64,000 bases of DNA from Sphingobacterium sp. LZ7M1 (lineage in GTDB: Bacteria; Bacteroidota; Bacteroidia; Sphingobacteriales; Sphingobacteriaceae): the NCBI RefSeq assembly GCF_024296865.1, contig NZ_CP101134.1, positions 3,596,001-3,660,000 on the forward strand, read 5' to 3'. The position numbers were made by a program, and so were the translations under genes. A model generated the notes under the pieces. That model did not search any database and was not told the DNA's origin. It saw only the letters and a program-made list of their open reading frames with translations. Of the stretch, positions 42,879 through 51,830 are shown one piece after another. How positions within the stretch are numbered: position 1 is the stretch's first letter; each line of letters begins with the position of its first letter.

Positions 42879-42945
42879 ATGACTGTTTTGTGTCATAATT
42901 ATTCATATTATACATCTGAAAATAGAAATCAATTTTATACATTTG
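42879..42945 (+). promoter_or_regulatory. gltA promoter with upstream dyad
   Basis: TCTG (42915-42918) and TACATTTG (42938-42945) with 19-bp spacing match the Bacteroidota promoter. ATGAC-N8-GTCAT (42879-42896) lies 18 bp upstream of the -33 box and could bind an activator. Confidence 0.65.
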
Positions 42946-42994
42946 TAAGAATACGATAAAAGTATAAAACACAAATAATACAAGAAATTTGATT

Positions 42995-44284
42995 ATGTCT
43001 GAAACTGCATCTATTAACTTAAATGGGTCTACATATGAAATGCCTGTTATCACAGGAACAGAAAATGAGAAAGCCCTAGATATTTCAAAATTAAGAGATT
43101 CTTCTGGATACATTACATTAGATCCAGGATTCAAAAACACAGGTTCTACAAAGAGCGCCATCACTTTCTTAGATGGAGAAAAAGGTATCCTTAGATATAG
43201 AGGATACGCGATTGAAGATTTAGCAGAAAAATCAACTTTCTTGGAAGTAGCTTATCTATTGATTTATGGCGAGCTACCGACAAAAGACGTATTAGAGAAA
43301 TTCCGTTCCGATATCAGGGCGCAGATGATGATCCACGAGGATATGAAAAACTTCTTCGCAGGTTTCCCATCGAAGTCTCATCCAATGGGTCAATTATCTT
43401 GTTTAGTAGGTGCATTGTCATCTTTCTATCCAGAGTCCCTAAACCCTAACCAAACGGAAGAGGAAGAAAATAAAACGATCATCAACCTTTTGGCTAAGAT
43501 GCCTACGATCGTTTCATGGATCCAAAAGAAATCATTAGGTCATCCGGTGGTTTACCCTAAGAATAACTTCGGTTATATCGAGAACTTCCTGAACATGATC
43601 TTTGGTGAAGTAAACCAAGACAAAACATTCGATCCTTTGGTAATCGATGCGATGCATAAATTATTGATCTTACATGCTGACCACGAACAGAACTGTTCTA
43701 CATCAACGGTAAGAATGGTTGGATCATCCAATGCGAACATGTACGCTTCTATCTCTGCCGGTATCAATGCCCTATGGGGTCCATTGCATGGCGGTGCTAA
43801 TCAAGCAGTAATTGAAATGCTTGAGGCTATCAAAGAAGATGGCGGGGATGCCGATAAATATTTAGCAAAAGCGAAAGACAAGAACGATCCTTTCCGTTTG
43901 ATGGGATTCGGTCACCGTGTGTACAAAAACTTCGACCCACGTGCGAAGATCATCAAGAAAGCTTGTGACGATGTATTGGAAAAATTAGGTGTTCAAGATC
44001 CTGTATTGGATATCGCAAAGCGTCTTGAAGAAGCTGCCCTGAATGACCAATTTTTCATTGACCGTAAATTATATCCAAACGTTGACTTCTATTCTGGTAT
44101 CATCTACCGTGCATTAGGATTTAACTCGGATATGTTCACTGTATTGTTCGCTTTAGGCCGTCTACCAGGATGGATCGCGCAATGGAAAGAAATGCGTGAT
44201 AACAAAGAACCTATCGGACGTCCAAGACAAGTATACATTGGCGAGAACCTTCGTCCATATGTAGAGATCTCAGACAGAAAATAA
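42995..44284 (+). CDS. gltA: Citrate synthase
   Basis: A 429-residue type II (hexameric-type) citrate synthase, which condenses acetyl-CoA with oxaloacetate to begin the TCA cycle. The catalytic His regions are GPLHGGANQAVIEML and FGHRVYKNFDPRA; the catalytic Asp is in NVDFYSGIIYRALG. The N-terminal beta-rich domain of about 60 residues (YITLDPGFKNTGS, LRYRGYAIEDLAE) is present. I start at ATG 42995; the TTG at 42989 is less likely. It is monocistronic with a promoter, dyad and hairpin terminator. Confidence 0.96.
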   Translation: MSETASINLNGSTYEMPVITGTENEKALDISKLRDSSGYITLDPGFKNTGSTKSAITFLDGEKGILRYRGYAIEDLAEKSTFLEVAYLLIYGELPTKDVLEKFRSDIRAQMMIHEDMKNFFAGFPSKSHPMGQLSCLVGALSSFYPESLNPNQTEEEENKTIINLLAKMPTIVSWIQKKSLGHPVVYPKNNFGYIENFLNMIFGEVNQDKTFDPLVIDAMHKLLILHADHEQNCSTSTVRMVGSSNANMYASISAGINALWGPLHGGANQAVIEMLEAIKEDGGDADKYLAKAKDKNDPFRLMGFGHRVYKNFDPRAKIIKKACDDVLEKLGVQDPVLDIAKRLEEAALNDQFFIDRKLYPNVDFYSGIIYRALGFNSDMFTVLFALGRLPGWIAQWKEMRDNKEPIGRPRQVYIGENLRPYVEISDRK

Positions 44285-44302
44285 GAAGAAGAAATTCATA
44301 AT

Positions 44303-44339
44303 AAAAAGCCCAACCATCGAAAAGACGGTTGGGCTTTTA
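44303..44339 (+). terminator. Terminator of gltA
   Basis: AAAAGCCCAACC, an 11-nt loop, GGTTGGGCTTTT; 19 nt after the stop codon. Confidence 0.85.
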
Positions 44340-44371
44340 TATTGAATGTCAATAAATTTCTACAGCAATTA

Positions 44372-44396
44372 AAAAGGCTCCAGAATTGGAGCCTTT
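44372..44396. terminator. Terminator of the T9SS-tail gene
   Basis: AAAGGCTCC-AGAATT-GGAGCCTTT, flanked by A and T runs; on the minus strand it lies 24 nt after the stop codon. Confidence 0.8.
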
Positions 44397-44419
44397 AATA
44401 TTTTATATAAATCTTTGGA

Positions 44420-44866
44420 TTATTGTCTGATTGAAATACGCTTAACGATTGTTTCTGAGCCCCCAGACACTCTTACGAAGTAAAAACCTTCGGAAAGTTT
44501 CTGTTGGGTATCAAAACTTAAGTTCTGCATCCCTGCATCTAAACTACCATTGTGTAGACTTAAGACTTCATTTCCAAGGGCATCCATTACTTTTATCGTA
44601 ATATTATTTACCTTTGCGAGCTTAAAAGTTACAGAGATTTGTTCTGAGATAGGGTTGTAGAAGACTTTAACATTATTGATAAGCTTGTCATTGTCTTCTT
44701 CTTTCGCCTTAATCAAATCAAATGAAGAAGGTTCAAGTGTTGAAAAACTGGAATAATGTGGGGTTGAAACTTCTGAATTAGAAGCCTGCGCAGTGCCTCC
44801 TAAGCCGACTAATAGGCATAGGGAACAGATAGCAAGGTGTGATATTTTTCTAAATTCTAATTTCAT
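44420..44866 (-). CDS. Small secreted protein that is mostly a T9SS C-terminal sorting domain
   Basis: A 148-residue protein with a signal peptide (ending near GTAQAS, residue 28), about 40 polar residues, then a type A type-IX-secretion sorting domain (about residues 65-148): VKVFYNPISEQISVTFKL, KVMDALGNEVLSL, LSFDTQQKLSEGFYFVRV and the last KRISI. Such tails normally sit on large cargo and are removed after export. Here there is hardly any cargo, so it may be a remnant, a minimal cargo or a surface peptide. It has its own promoter and terminator. Confidence 0.8.
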   Translation of the reverse strand: MKLEFRKISHLAICSLCLLVGLGGTAQASNSEVSTPHYSSFSTLEPSSFDLIKAKEEDNDKLINNVKVFYNPISEQISVTFKLAKVNNITIKVMDALGNEVLSLHNGSLDAGMQNLSFDTQQKLSEGFYFVRVSGGSETIVKRISIRQ

Positions 44867-44904
44867 GTTTCAATATGGATACTCGATAAAGGTTATGGTT
44901 TAAT

Positions 44905-44912
44905 CAAATGTA
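44905..44912 (-). promoter_or_regulatory. -7 box (TACATTTG) of the T9SS-tail gene
   Basis: Minus-strand TACATTTG fits TAnnTTTG, 38 nt upstream of the ATG at 44866. Confidence 0.5.
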
Positions 44913-45074
44913 AACAATAATTCGAGAAATCCTAATACAAAAGTAATTAATTTTAGCTTTTTTTCTGGAGTTTTTTATGGCCTTTAACAATTTTTAACAA
45001 GAAAATACGTTGTCGCATTAAAAGTTGTAATTTCGCCTCTAATTTTAGACAAGATATCAAACATAATTAAATAT

Positions 45075-47015
45075 ATGTCAGGAGATCATAAACAAAACCT
45101 ACAGCGCCTAAGCTGGACAGGTTTATTAATCAGTCTAGGTATCATTTTCGGTGATATCGGTACTTCTCCCCTCTACGTTTTCAAAGCAATTTTTAACAAA
45201 GGTGAAATTCAAGAAATCATGATCTATGGCGGTCTATCGTGTATTTTTTGGACCCTTACCTTGCAGACCACCGTTAAATATGTCATCATTACCTTAAATG
45301 CGGACAACAAAGGTGAAGGCGGGATCCTATCCCTCTATTCCTTGGTCCGAAAGAAAGCGAAATGGTTGATCATTCCGGCCATCATCGGGGGTAGTACCCT
45401 GTTGGCCGACGGGATGATCACTCCTGCGATCACGATCTCATCAGCTGTTGAAGGATTAGCTATCAAAACCCCAGGTTTTCCGACCATACCAGTCGTTGTT
45501 CTCATCATTTCCCTGCTATTTATCATCCAACGTTTCGGAACGAATATCGTAGGTCGGGTCTTTGGACCATTAATGTTCATTTGGTTCACCACAATTGGGG
45601 TTTTAGGATTTTCATACTTAGGACATAATCCAGAAATCTGGAAAGCTATCAATCCATATTATGCCTATCAATTATTGGCCAACTATCCCAATGCTTGGTT
45701 CATCATAGGTGCAATTTTCCTATGTACCACGGGAGCTGAAGCGCTTTATTCAGATATGGGTCACTGTGGAAAATCAAATATCCGTATCAGTTGGATCTAT
45801 GTGAAACTGATGTTGATATTCAACTATTTCGGTCAAGGAGCTTGGTTATTGGAGCATGTTGGAACCCAGATCGGTGAGGTCAATCCTTTCTATGCGATCA
45901 TGCCAGATTGGTTCATTATATGGGGAGTAACCATTGCAACCATAGCGGCTGTAATTGCCAGTCAAGCCATGATTTCAGGATCTTTTACCTTGATTGCTGA
46001 GGCTGTACGACTAAATATTTGGCCTAAGGTTGCTATCCGATATCCAAGTGACCATAAAGGTCAGATCTATGTGCCTTCGGTAAACCTGATCCTATATCTG
46101 GGCTGTATGCTGATCATCCTGATCTTCAGGGAATCCAGCAATATGGAGGCAGCCTACGGTCTTGCCATTAACCTGACCTTCATCATGACGACCATCCTGA
46201 TGACCGTATTCATGATCAGAAAACGCATCAACCCAATCCTGATTGGCTTATTCGCATCGGTTTACACTGTCATCGAACTAGCCTTTTTAGTGGGTAATAT
46301 CAGTAAAATTGCACATGGTGGTTGGTTGACCCTATTGCTTGCATTAACCTTGTTCATAGTGATGTACAGCTGGTATGGTGCAAGGAAGATCAAGAACAGA
46401 TTTGTCAAATTCGTCAATATCCAAGACTACTACCCTATCCTATCTGAACTTAGTGAGGACAAAACGGTCCCTCAGTTTTCATCTCACCTGGTTTATTTGA
46501 CCAGTGCAAATAACCTAACGGAGGTAGAGGCTAAGATCACCTACTCAATCATCAACAAGAAGCCCAAACGTGCCGATGTGTATTGGTTGGTTCACGTTGA
46601 TGTAATGGACAACCCACATACAAGGGAATATAAAGTCACCCAATTGATCCCTGGTAAGCTTATCCGGATAGACTTTCATTTAGGTTTCCGTGAGGAGCAG
46701 AAGATCAGTTTATTGTTCCGTAAGGTTGTGGAAGATATGGTAAACAAGGGTGAGATAGATATCACAAGTAATTACGAAACCTTGAAGAAACATAATATTC
46801 CAGGTGATTTCAACTTCGTAGTATTGGAAAAAGTGATTTCTAAGACCCACTTCTTGAAATGGAATGAAAAGATAATCCTTGAGATCTATAAGATCCTGAA
46901 GAAATTCAGTCTTTCCGAGGAGAAAGGATTTGGACTCGACAGTAGCTTCGTAACATTGGAGCGGGTGCCACTGACCATTCCAAACACGGGAGAAGTAAAA
47001 CTTACTAGATTATAA
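45075..47015 (+). CDS. kup: Kup-family potassium uptake permease
   Basis: A 646-residue K+/H+ symporter of the KUP/HAK/KT family. The N-terminal signature SLGIIFGDIGTSPLYVFK is near residues 19-36. GGILSLYSLVRKKAKW, LADGMITPAITISSAVEGL and CTTGAEALYSDMGH are also characteristic. About 12 membrane helices occupy residues 15-450. The cytosolic C-terminal domain occupies the last about 200. It stands alone with a strong bidirectional hairpin after it. Confidence 0.95.
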   Translation: MSGDHKQNLQRLSWTGLLISLGIIFGDIGTSPLYVFKAIFNKGEIQEIMIYGGLSCIFWTLTLQTTVKYVIITLNADNKGEGGILSLYSLVRKKAKWLIIPAIIGGSTLLADGMITPAITISSAVEGLAIKTPGFPTIPVVVLIISLLFIIQRFGTNIVGRVFGPLMFIWFTTIGVLGFSYLGHNPEIWKAINPYYAYQLLANYPNAWFIIGAIFLCTTGAEALYSDMGHCGKSNIRISWIYVKLMLIFNYFGQGAWLLEHVGTQIGEVNPFYAIMPDWFIIWGVTIATIAAVIASQAMISGSFTLIAEAVRLNIWPKVAIRYPSDHKGQIYVPSVNLILYLGCMLIILIFRESSNMEAAYGLAINLTFIMTTILMTVFMIRKRINPILIGLFASVYTVIELAFLVGNISKIAHGGWLTLLLALTLFIVMYSWYGARKIKNRFVKFVNIQDYYPILSELSEDKTVPQFSSHLVYLTSANNLTEVEAKITYSIINKKPKRADVYWLVHVDVMDNPHTREYKVTQLIPGKLIRIDFHLGFREEQKISLLFRKVVEDMVNKGEIDITSNYETLKKHNIPGDFNFVVLEKVISKTHFLKWNEKIILEIYKILKKFSLSEEKGFGLDSSFVTLERVPLTIPNTGEVKLTRL

Positions 47016-47016
47016 A

Positions 47017-47045
47017 AAAAGGCTGCCAATGATTGGCAGCCTTTT
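47017..47045. terminator. Bidirectional terminator between kup and the APC transporter gene
   Basis: AAAAGGCTGCCAAT-GATTGGCAGCCTTTT is a perfect inverted repeat serving the two convergent genes. Confidence 0.9.
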
Positions 47046-47065
47046 CTAATGCTTTTTATCTCGAT

Positions 47066-48757
47066 CTATTTTGTGTCGATATTTCTCAACTTGGAGTTTC
47101 TATAGCCATAACCAAAATATATCGCTAAACCACCCAGTAACCACAGGATAAAGATAATCCAGTTACTCGCCCCTAATTCAGACATCAGGTAAAGGTTTAC
47201 CAAGATTCCAATGACCGGCAGTAATGAAAAGTTATATTTAAAACTCAACACACTCAACACCAACCAAGCCAACCAAAATACGATCACTAAAGATTTATGC
47301 AAAAGAATCGCTGAGGACCCCATACTCATCCAATCTGAAATGGACTCTCCACTAAACTTAACAGCGAGTATCAAGCCAATAATTAACCCAATACCTACGA
47401 TGTATTTCCCATTGACATATGGCACTCTAAACTTAGAACGTTTGGATAAGCCGGAATGATCCATATACAACACCCCGCAACACACTAGGATAAATGCGAA
47501 GAAAGTACCTACAGAGGTCAGATCGACAAAGAAATCCATCTTGAAGAACAATGCTGGGACAGCCACCACGATACCTGTCACGATCGTTGCAAAAGAAGGC
47601 GTTTTATATTTTGGGTGAATAGTTGCAAACTTCTTCCATAACAACCCGTCCCTACTCATGGTCATCCAGATCCTTGGTTGAGCCAATTGGAACACAAGCA
47701 AAGCACTCGTAATCGCAATTACGGAAGTAACCGAAATAATCCCGGCCATATGATCGAAGCCTACGTATTCGAATACATATGCCAATGGATCCTTCACATT
47801 CAACTCCTTATAATTCACCATTCCTGTCAATACAAGTGTGATCGCCACGTAAAGCACCGCACAGATCAACAAACAATAGATCATCGCTTTTGGAAGGTCC
47901 CTTTGGGGGTTCTTGCACTCCTCTGCTGTTGTTGAAATGGAGTCAAAACCGATAAAAGCAAAGAATACTGCTGCTACCCCACTCATTACACCTCCTAAAC
48001 CATTCGGGGCAAATGGAGTCCAGTTCTCCGGTTTAACAAAGAAAATACCGCCGATAATCACCGCGAGGATAATCCCGATCTTGATCAGCACCATGATATT
48101 ACTGGCTTTCCGGGATTCTTTAATACCGATATACACCAGCCAGGTCACCAGGAAAGTGATCAATCCAGCAGGCATGTCAAATATAATCGGGATATCCAAG
48201 ATCCTTGGCGCAGTGTCATAGGCCTGCAGAGCAACCTTATCGATTTTCTCCAAATTCTCTATCCCTACTTCCAGGAACTTCTGATGCGCATCTAGGGCAT
48301 AACCTGGCGCCATGGTCATCCATTTGGGGAGATGTATCCCAAAGCCTTCCAGCATGGACACAAAATACTGCGACCATGATATGGCCACTACCATATTGGA
48401 TACGGCATATTCGAGCACCAGGGCCCAGCCAATTATCCAAGCAAACAATTCACCAAATGCCACATAAGCATAGGTATATGCACTACCGGAAACCGGTACG
48501 GTACTCGCAAACTGAGCATAGGAAAGAGCAGTAAACACACAGGCAAAAGCCACAAAAACGAAGAGCAGCGAAACAGCCGGTCCTCCATTGTAGCTAGCCA
48601 AACCTATGGTACTGAAAATACCAGCCCCTACGATGGCTGCAATACCAAGGGAAACTAAATCTCGAACTCCTAAAATTTTTGCTAATCCAGAACCACCATG
48701 TTCAGCGTCTGAAAGAATTTGATCTACGCTTTTCTTTCGGAAAAGTCTATTAGCCAT
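47066..48757 (-). CDS. APC-superfamily amino acid permease
   Basis: A 563-residue inner-membrane transporter with about 12-14 helices. The signatures are in the first helix (GIAAIVGAGIFSTIG), in GSAYTYAYVAFGELFAWIIG and in FAFIGFDSISTTAEECKNPQ, all of the cationic amino acid transporter (CAT-like) branch of the APC superfamily. The substrate cannot be read from sequence. The gene is monocistronic, with the kup hairpin as terminator. Confidence 0.9.
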   Translation of the reverse strand: MANRLFRKKSVDQILSDAEHGGSGLAKILGVRDLVSLGIAAIVGAGIFSTIGLASYNGGPAVSLLFVFVAFACVFTALSYAQFASTVPVSGSAYTYAYVAFGELFAWIIGWALVLEYAVSNMVVAISWSQYFVSMLEGFGIHLPKWMTMAPGYALDAHQKFLEVGIENLEKIDKVALQAYDTAPRILDIPIIFDMPAGLITFLVTWLVYIGIKESRKASNIMVLIKIGIILAVIIGGIFFVKPENWTPFAPNGLGGVMSGVAAVFFAFIGFDSISTTAEECKNPQRDLPKAMIYCLLICAVLYVAITLVLTGMVNYKELNVKDPLAYVFEYVGFDHMAGIISVTSVIAITSALLVFQLAQPRIWMTMSRDGLLWKKFATIHPKYKTPSFATIVTGIVVAVPALFFKMDFFVDLTSVGTFFAFILVCCGVLYMDHSGLSKRSKFRVPYVNGKYIVGIGLIIGLILAVKFSGESISDWMSMGSSAILLHKSLVIVFWLAWLVLSVLSFKYNFSLLPVIGILVNLYLMSELGASNWIIFILWLLGGLAIYFGYGYRNSKLRNIDTK

Positions 48758-48798
48758 ATTAAGTTAATTTATTGGACAAGTAACAAAAGTGAAAAAAA

Positions 48799-49482
48799 TT
48801 ATGACAAATACGTCAAGTTATCCTGAATATATGTGTAGATATCCTTGAAGTCCTTCATATCTTCATGGCAATAATCGACCAAGACCTCGGTCAATCCTTC
48901 ATGTATTCCCTTTGGGGTCTCAAAGGTCCAGATACGTTTTGAAATATTGATCAGTGGCTTTGAAATCTGATCAAGATCTTTATAATCAAAAATATACTTC
49001 CATGCTAGGAATTTATCATAAAAGGCAACAAACCCATCAATATCTTCAACACCGATGGTTTTCAAATAACTTTTCATAATTGGTTTGTGAACATTTTCCA
49101 GGTGTTCATATAATCTCGAAACATTGACAAGCTGATGCTTGATCAACAGATGGTCTAGCATCAATTCTACTGCGATATGCGCCATGAAAGTCCCACGGAT
49201 CGGCGTACCTTCCAATACAGGGTCCAGCTTACGTCTCAGGTGATGGCAATGGTTCAAAAAGAACTCACTGCTATGGAATAACTTGTCCACCTCCACATGC
49301 CGATACCAACCTTCGGATATTTCCATGGTCAGGGGATGGGCAAAAAGCTGTTCCTCGAATTTTTGGGGATGAAAGATATAGGACTTATCTACATTCTTCA
49401 ACAAGTCAGGCAACAAAGAGCCAAGAACACGCTCAGGGATAGTTGCAAACCTTTCAAAATAGAAATGTGAGAGAAAATTCAT
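48799..49482 (-). CDS. acpH: Acyl carrier protein phosphodiesterase (AcpH/DUF479 family)
   Basis: A 227-residue cytosolic enzyme that removes the phosphopantetheine arm from holo-ACP. Features are the N-terminal MNFLSHFYF, GSLLPDLLKN, the His pairs in GWYRHVEVDKLFHSSEFF and LNHCHHLRRKLDP, and FMAHIAVELMLDHLLI. It belongs to the HD-like superfamily. Members in some species act on other substrates, so the activity is probable rather than certain. Confidence 0.86.
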   Translation of the reverse strand: MNFLSHFYFERFATIPERVLGSLLPDLLKNVDKSYIFHPQKFEEQLFAHPLTMEISEGWYRHVEVDKLFHSSEFFLNHCHHLRRKLDPVLEGTPIRGTFMAHIAVELMLDHLLIKHQLVNVSRLYEHLENVHKPIMKSYLKTIGVEDIDGFVAFYDKFLAWKYIFDYKDLDQISKPLINISKRIWTFETPKGIHEGLTEVLVDYCHEDMKDFKDIYTYIQDNLTYLS

Positions 49483-49504
49483 CCGCTATATCAAACAATA
49501 ATTA

Positions 49505-49536
49505 TCTGAAAGATACAGTTTAATCTCGTATCTTTG
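49505..49536 (+). promoter_or_regulatory. Promoter of tyrS
   Basis: TCTG (49505-49508) and TATCTTTG (49529-49536), 20-bp spacing. The ATG is 31 nt downstream. Confidence 0.65.
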
Positions 49537-49566
49537 CAACTTAAATAAAAATCTTAAGGGTATATT

Positions 49567-50847
49567 ATGAACTTTGTAGAAGAACTACGCTGGAGAGGCA
49601 TGCTTCAAGACATCATGCCAGGAACAGAAGAATTGTTAAACAAAGAACAAGTAGCGGGATATATCGGCTTCGACCCGACAGGCGATTCTCTACATGTTGG
49701 TCATTTAACTCAAATCATGACCCTGATCCACTTTCAACACGCAGGCCACAAACCTGTTGCCCTTGTTGGAGGTGCTACAGGTATGATCGGAGACCCTTCA
49801 TTCAAATCAGCTGAACGTAATCTTCTTGATGAAGCTACGTTAGCTCACAATGTTGCATCCCTGAAACATCAATTGACCAAATTCTTAACATTTGGCGAAG
49901 GTGAAACAGATGCAAAAATGGTGAACAACTTCGATTGGTTCAAGGACTTCAGTTTCTTGGATTTCATCCGTGACGTTGGTAAGCTGATTACCGTGAATTA
50001 TATGATGGCCAAAGATTCTGTAAAGAAACGTTTGGAAGGCGAAAACGGCCTTTCCTTCACTGAGTTCTCCTATCAATTAATTCAAGGTTATGACTTCTAT
50101 TATCTTTGGAAAAACCAGAACTGCAAAATCCAAATGGGTGGTTCTGACCAATGGGGCAACATCGTTACAGGAAGTGAAATCGTTCGCAGATTAGAACAAG
50201 GGACTGTTTTCGGATTAACTACGCAATTGATCAAAAAGTCTGACGGACAGAAGTTCGGTAAGACAGAATCAGGGGCAGTATGGTTGGACGCTAAGAAAAC
50301 CTCTCCTTATAAATATTATCAATTCTGGTTGAATGCTTCTGATGATGACGCTAAAAACTGGATCAAGATCTTCACCTTGAAAACCAAGGAAGAAATTGAT
50401 GCCATTATCGCTGAACATGATGCAGCACCACACTTGAGAATTGTTCAAAAGGCATTAGCTAAGGACATCACAACACGTACGCACTCTGAACTAGACTACG
50501 AAACAGCGGTTAAGACTTCGGAATTCCTTTTTGGAAACGGAGACCTTTCTTTCCTAGCTAACTTAGACCATGATGCCGTACTTGAGGTATTCGATGGTGT
50601 TCCTCAATCCAACTTGGAAAGGGCAAAATTAGCCGAAGGCATCAACATCTTGGATCTACTGGTTGAAACACAGGTTTTCCCTTCCAAGGGTGAGGCTAGA
50701 AAAATGTTGCAAGGTGGTGGAGTTTCCTTGAACCGCGAGAAATTAACAGACATTGAATTGCTAGTAAACACCAGCAACCTAATCAATGACAAATACTTAA
50801 TTGCTCAACGTGGTAAGAAAAACTACTACTTGATCACTGTAGCATAA
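49567..50847 (+). CDS. tyrS: Tyrosyl-tRNA synthetase
   Basis: A 426-residue class I synthetase. The HIGH-like motif is in [15 protein letters not shown] near residues 36-50. The tyrosine pocket includes [13 protein letters not shown] and [14 protein letters not shown]. The KMSKS-like motif is KFGKTESG near residue 228. A C-terminal S4 domain (about 355-415) binds tRNA. No T-box leader is seen upstream; the leader is short. A hairpin follows the gene. Confidence 0.97.
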   Translation: MNFVEELRWRGMLQDIMPGTEELLNKEQVAGYIGFDPTGDSLHVGHLTQIMTLIHFQHAGHKPVALVGGATGMIGDPSFKSAERNLLDEATLAHNVASLKHQLTKFLTFGEGETDAKMVNNFDWFKDFSFLDFIRDVGKLITVNYMMAKDSVKKRLEGENGLSFTEFSYQLIQGYDFYYLWKNQNCKIQMGGSDQWGNIVTGSEIVRRLEQGTVFGLTTQLIKKSDGQKFGKTESGAVWLDAKKTSPYKYYQFWLNASDDDAKNWIKIFTLKTKEEIDAIIAEHDAAPHLRIVQKALAKDITTRTHSELDYETAVKTSEFLFGNGDLSFLANLDHDAVLEVFDGVPQSNLERAKLAEGINILDLLVETQVFPSKGEARKMLQGGGVSLNREKLTDIELLVNTSNLINDKYLIAQRGKKNYYLITVA

Positions 50848-50862
50848 AGATCAAGCTATATC

Positions 50863-50905
50863 AAAAAGAAAGCCCGTAATCGACTTGATTATGGGCTTTC
50901 TTTTT
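50863..50905. terminator. Bidirectional terminator after tyrS
   Basis: AAAGAAAGCCC-N-TAATC and GATTA-N-GGGCTTTC arms then TTTTT. Also serves the convergent lipoprotein gene that ends at 50920. Confidence 0.85.
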
Positions 50906-50919
50906 GACCTCCAATCCGA

Positions 50920-51618
50920 TTAGAGTTCCAATATTTTATATTTTATTTCCCTTTTTTCCGCATTTTCCTGTTGATCGGAGTACAATACGATCGAAAAAAC
51001 GGCGCGATCTTTTCCATCTAAATTTATTTCAATATTATCATATTTACGGTCGGTGGAGCTGATTTCAAACTTAAAATCTTCCTTTGAGGAGTATTCATTC
51101 AATCCGAAGACTCTATCCTCCATATCATGGGTCACTTTTGAATTCAGGTATTGAAAGTCCAATTTAAGTTTAGAATCTGACACCAGGTTTACCAGCCTAA
51201 CTTTCATCTTACCAGTTTCAGGCTTAATCACATCATCCTCTGTTACAAGCGGTTCCCTTTTGTTAGTACCATAAAAAAAGTATGAGTAAATTTTTGGACT
51301 CTGAAAAACTTTCTCTGTGGCATACAAAACATCTCCCTTTATTGTTTTCAGCTCCAACGATCTTTTTCCTGGAAATAAAGTACGGTGGTTAAGGTATCCT
51401 CCTGTGCTAAAATTCTCGTCGTCCTTATTGATTAATTTCCCATCGATCAAAAGCTGTAGGTTACTTGTTCCTTCGATGGCATTGAAAGCAGCAATACCTG
51501 AAAAACTATCGCTGTCCAGATTTTCTGGCCCAACGCCATCATCCTTGGCACAACCTTGCATAAAAATCGTAAAACAAAGCGCTAATACAGGCAGCAAATA
51601 TTTATTTCTTGGAAACAT
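50920..51618 (-). CDS. DUF4397-like lipoprotein, probably surface-exposed
   Basis: A 232-residue lipoprotein with lipobox MQGC (Cys 23). The following AKDDG fits the K-(D/E)2 export signal described for Capnocytophaga surface lipoproteins. The middle (residues about 42-115) resembles DUF4397 repeats: FNAIEGTSNLQLLIDGKLIN and RLSL-type beta strands around LFPGKRSLELKTIKG. A second half (about 145-225; KVRLVNLVSDSKLKLDFQYL) is similar in character. Function is unknown; such proteins are common in this phylum. It has its own promoter. Confidence 0.75.
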   Translation of the reverse strand: MFPRNKYLLPVLALCFTIFMQGCAKDDGVGPENLDSDSFSGIAAFNAIEGTSNLQLLIDGKLINKDDENFSTGGYLNHRTLFPGKRSLELKTIKGDVLYATEKVFQSPKIYSYFFYGTNKREPLVTEDDVIKPETGKMKVRLVNLVSDSKLKLDFQYLNSKVTHDMEDRVFGLNEYSSKEDFKFEISSTDRKYDNIEINLDGKDRAVFSIVLYSDQQENAEKREIKYKILEL

Positions 51619-51638
51619 ACTTCAAAATTCTTTATATT

Positions 51639-51646
51639 CAAAGATA
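51639..51646 (-). promoter_or_regulatory. -7 box (TATCTTTG) of the DUF4397-like gene
   Basis: Minus-strand TATCTTTG fits TAnnTTTG, 20 nt upstream of the ATG at 51618. Confidence 0.55.
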
Positions 51647-51796
51647 CAACGAATTTGGAGAGCTTATTGCTACAGCTCCATGAATTCAAATCAATGAACT
51701 ATTTATGCATTAGCTTTGTCGATTTCAATTGTTTTTAACATGACATGATACCATGTTGTGTTATGACCTACACAATGGAATCCTAAAAGTTTTTTT

Positions 51797-51804
51797 TAAG
51801 TTTG
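51797..51804 (+). promoter_or_regulatory. -7 box (TAAGTTTG) of ftsK
   Basis: TAAGTTTG fits TAnnTTTG and ends 26 nt before the ATG. Confidence 0.5.
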
Positions 51805-51830
51805 TACTAACGTAAATCACGTCATAATTA

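Larger units (their letters stand above)
42682..42994. other. Divergent regulatory region between blaI and gltA
   Basis: A 313-bp spacer. The left end holds the blaI promoter and operator, the middle an inverted repeat TTGTCC-TGATT-GGACAA (42829-42845), and the right end the gltA promoter with an upstream dyad. No gene seen. Confidence 0.65.
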
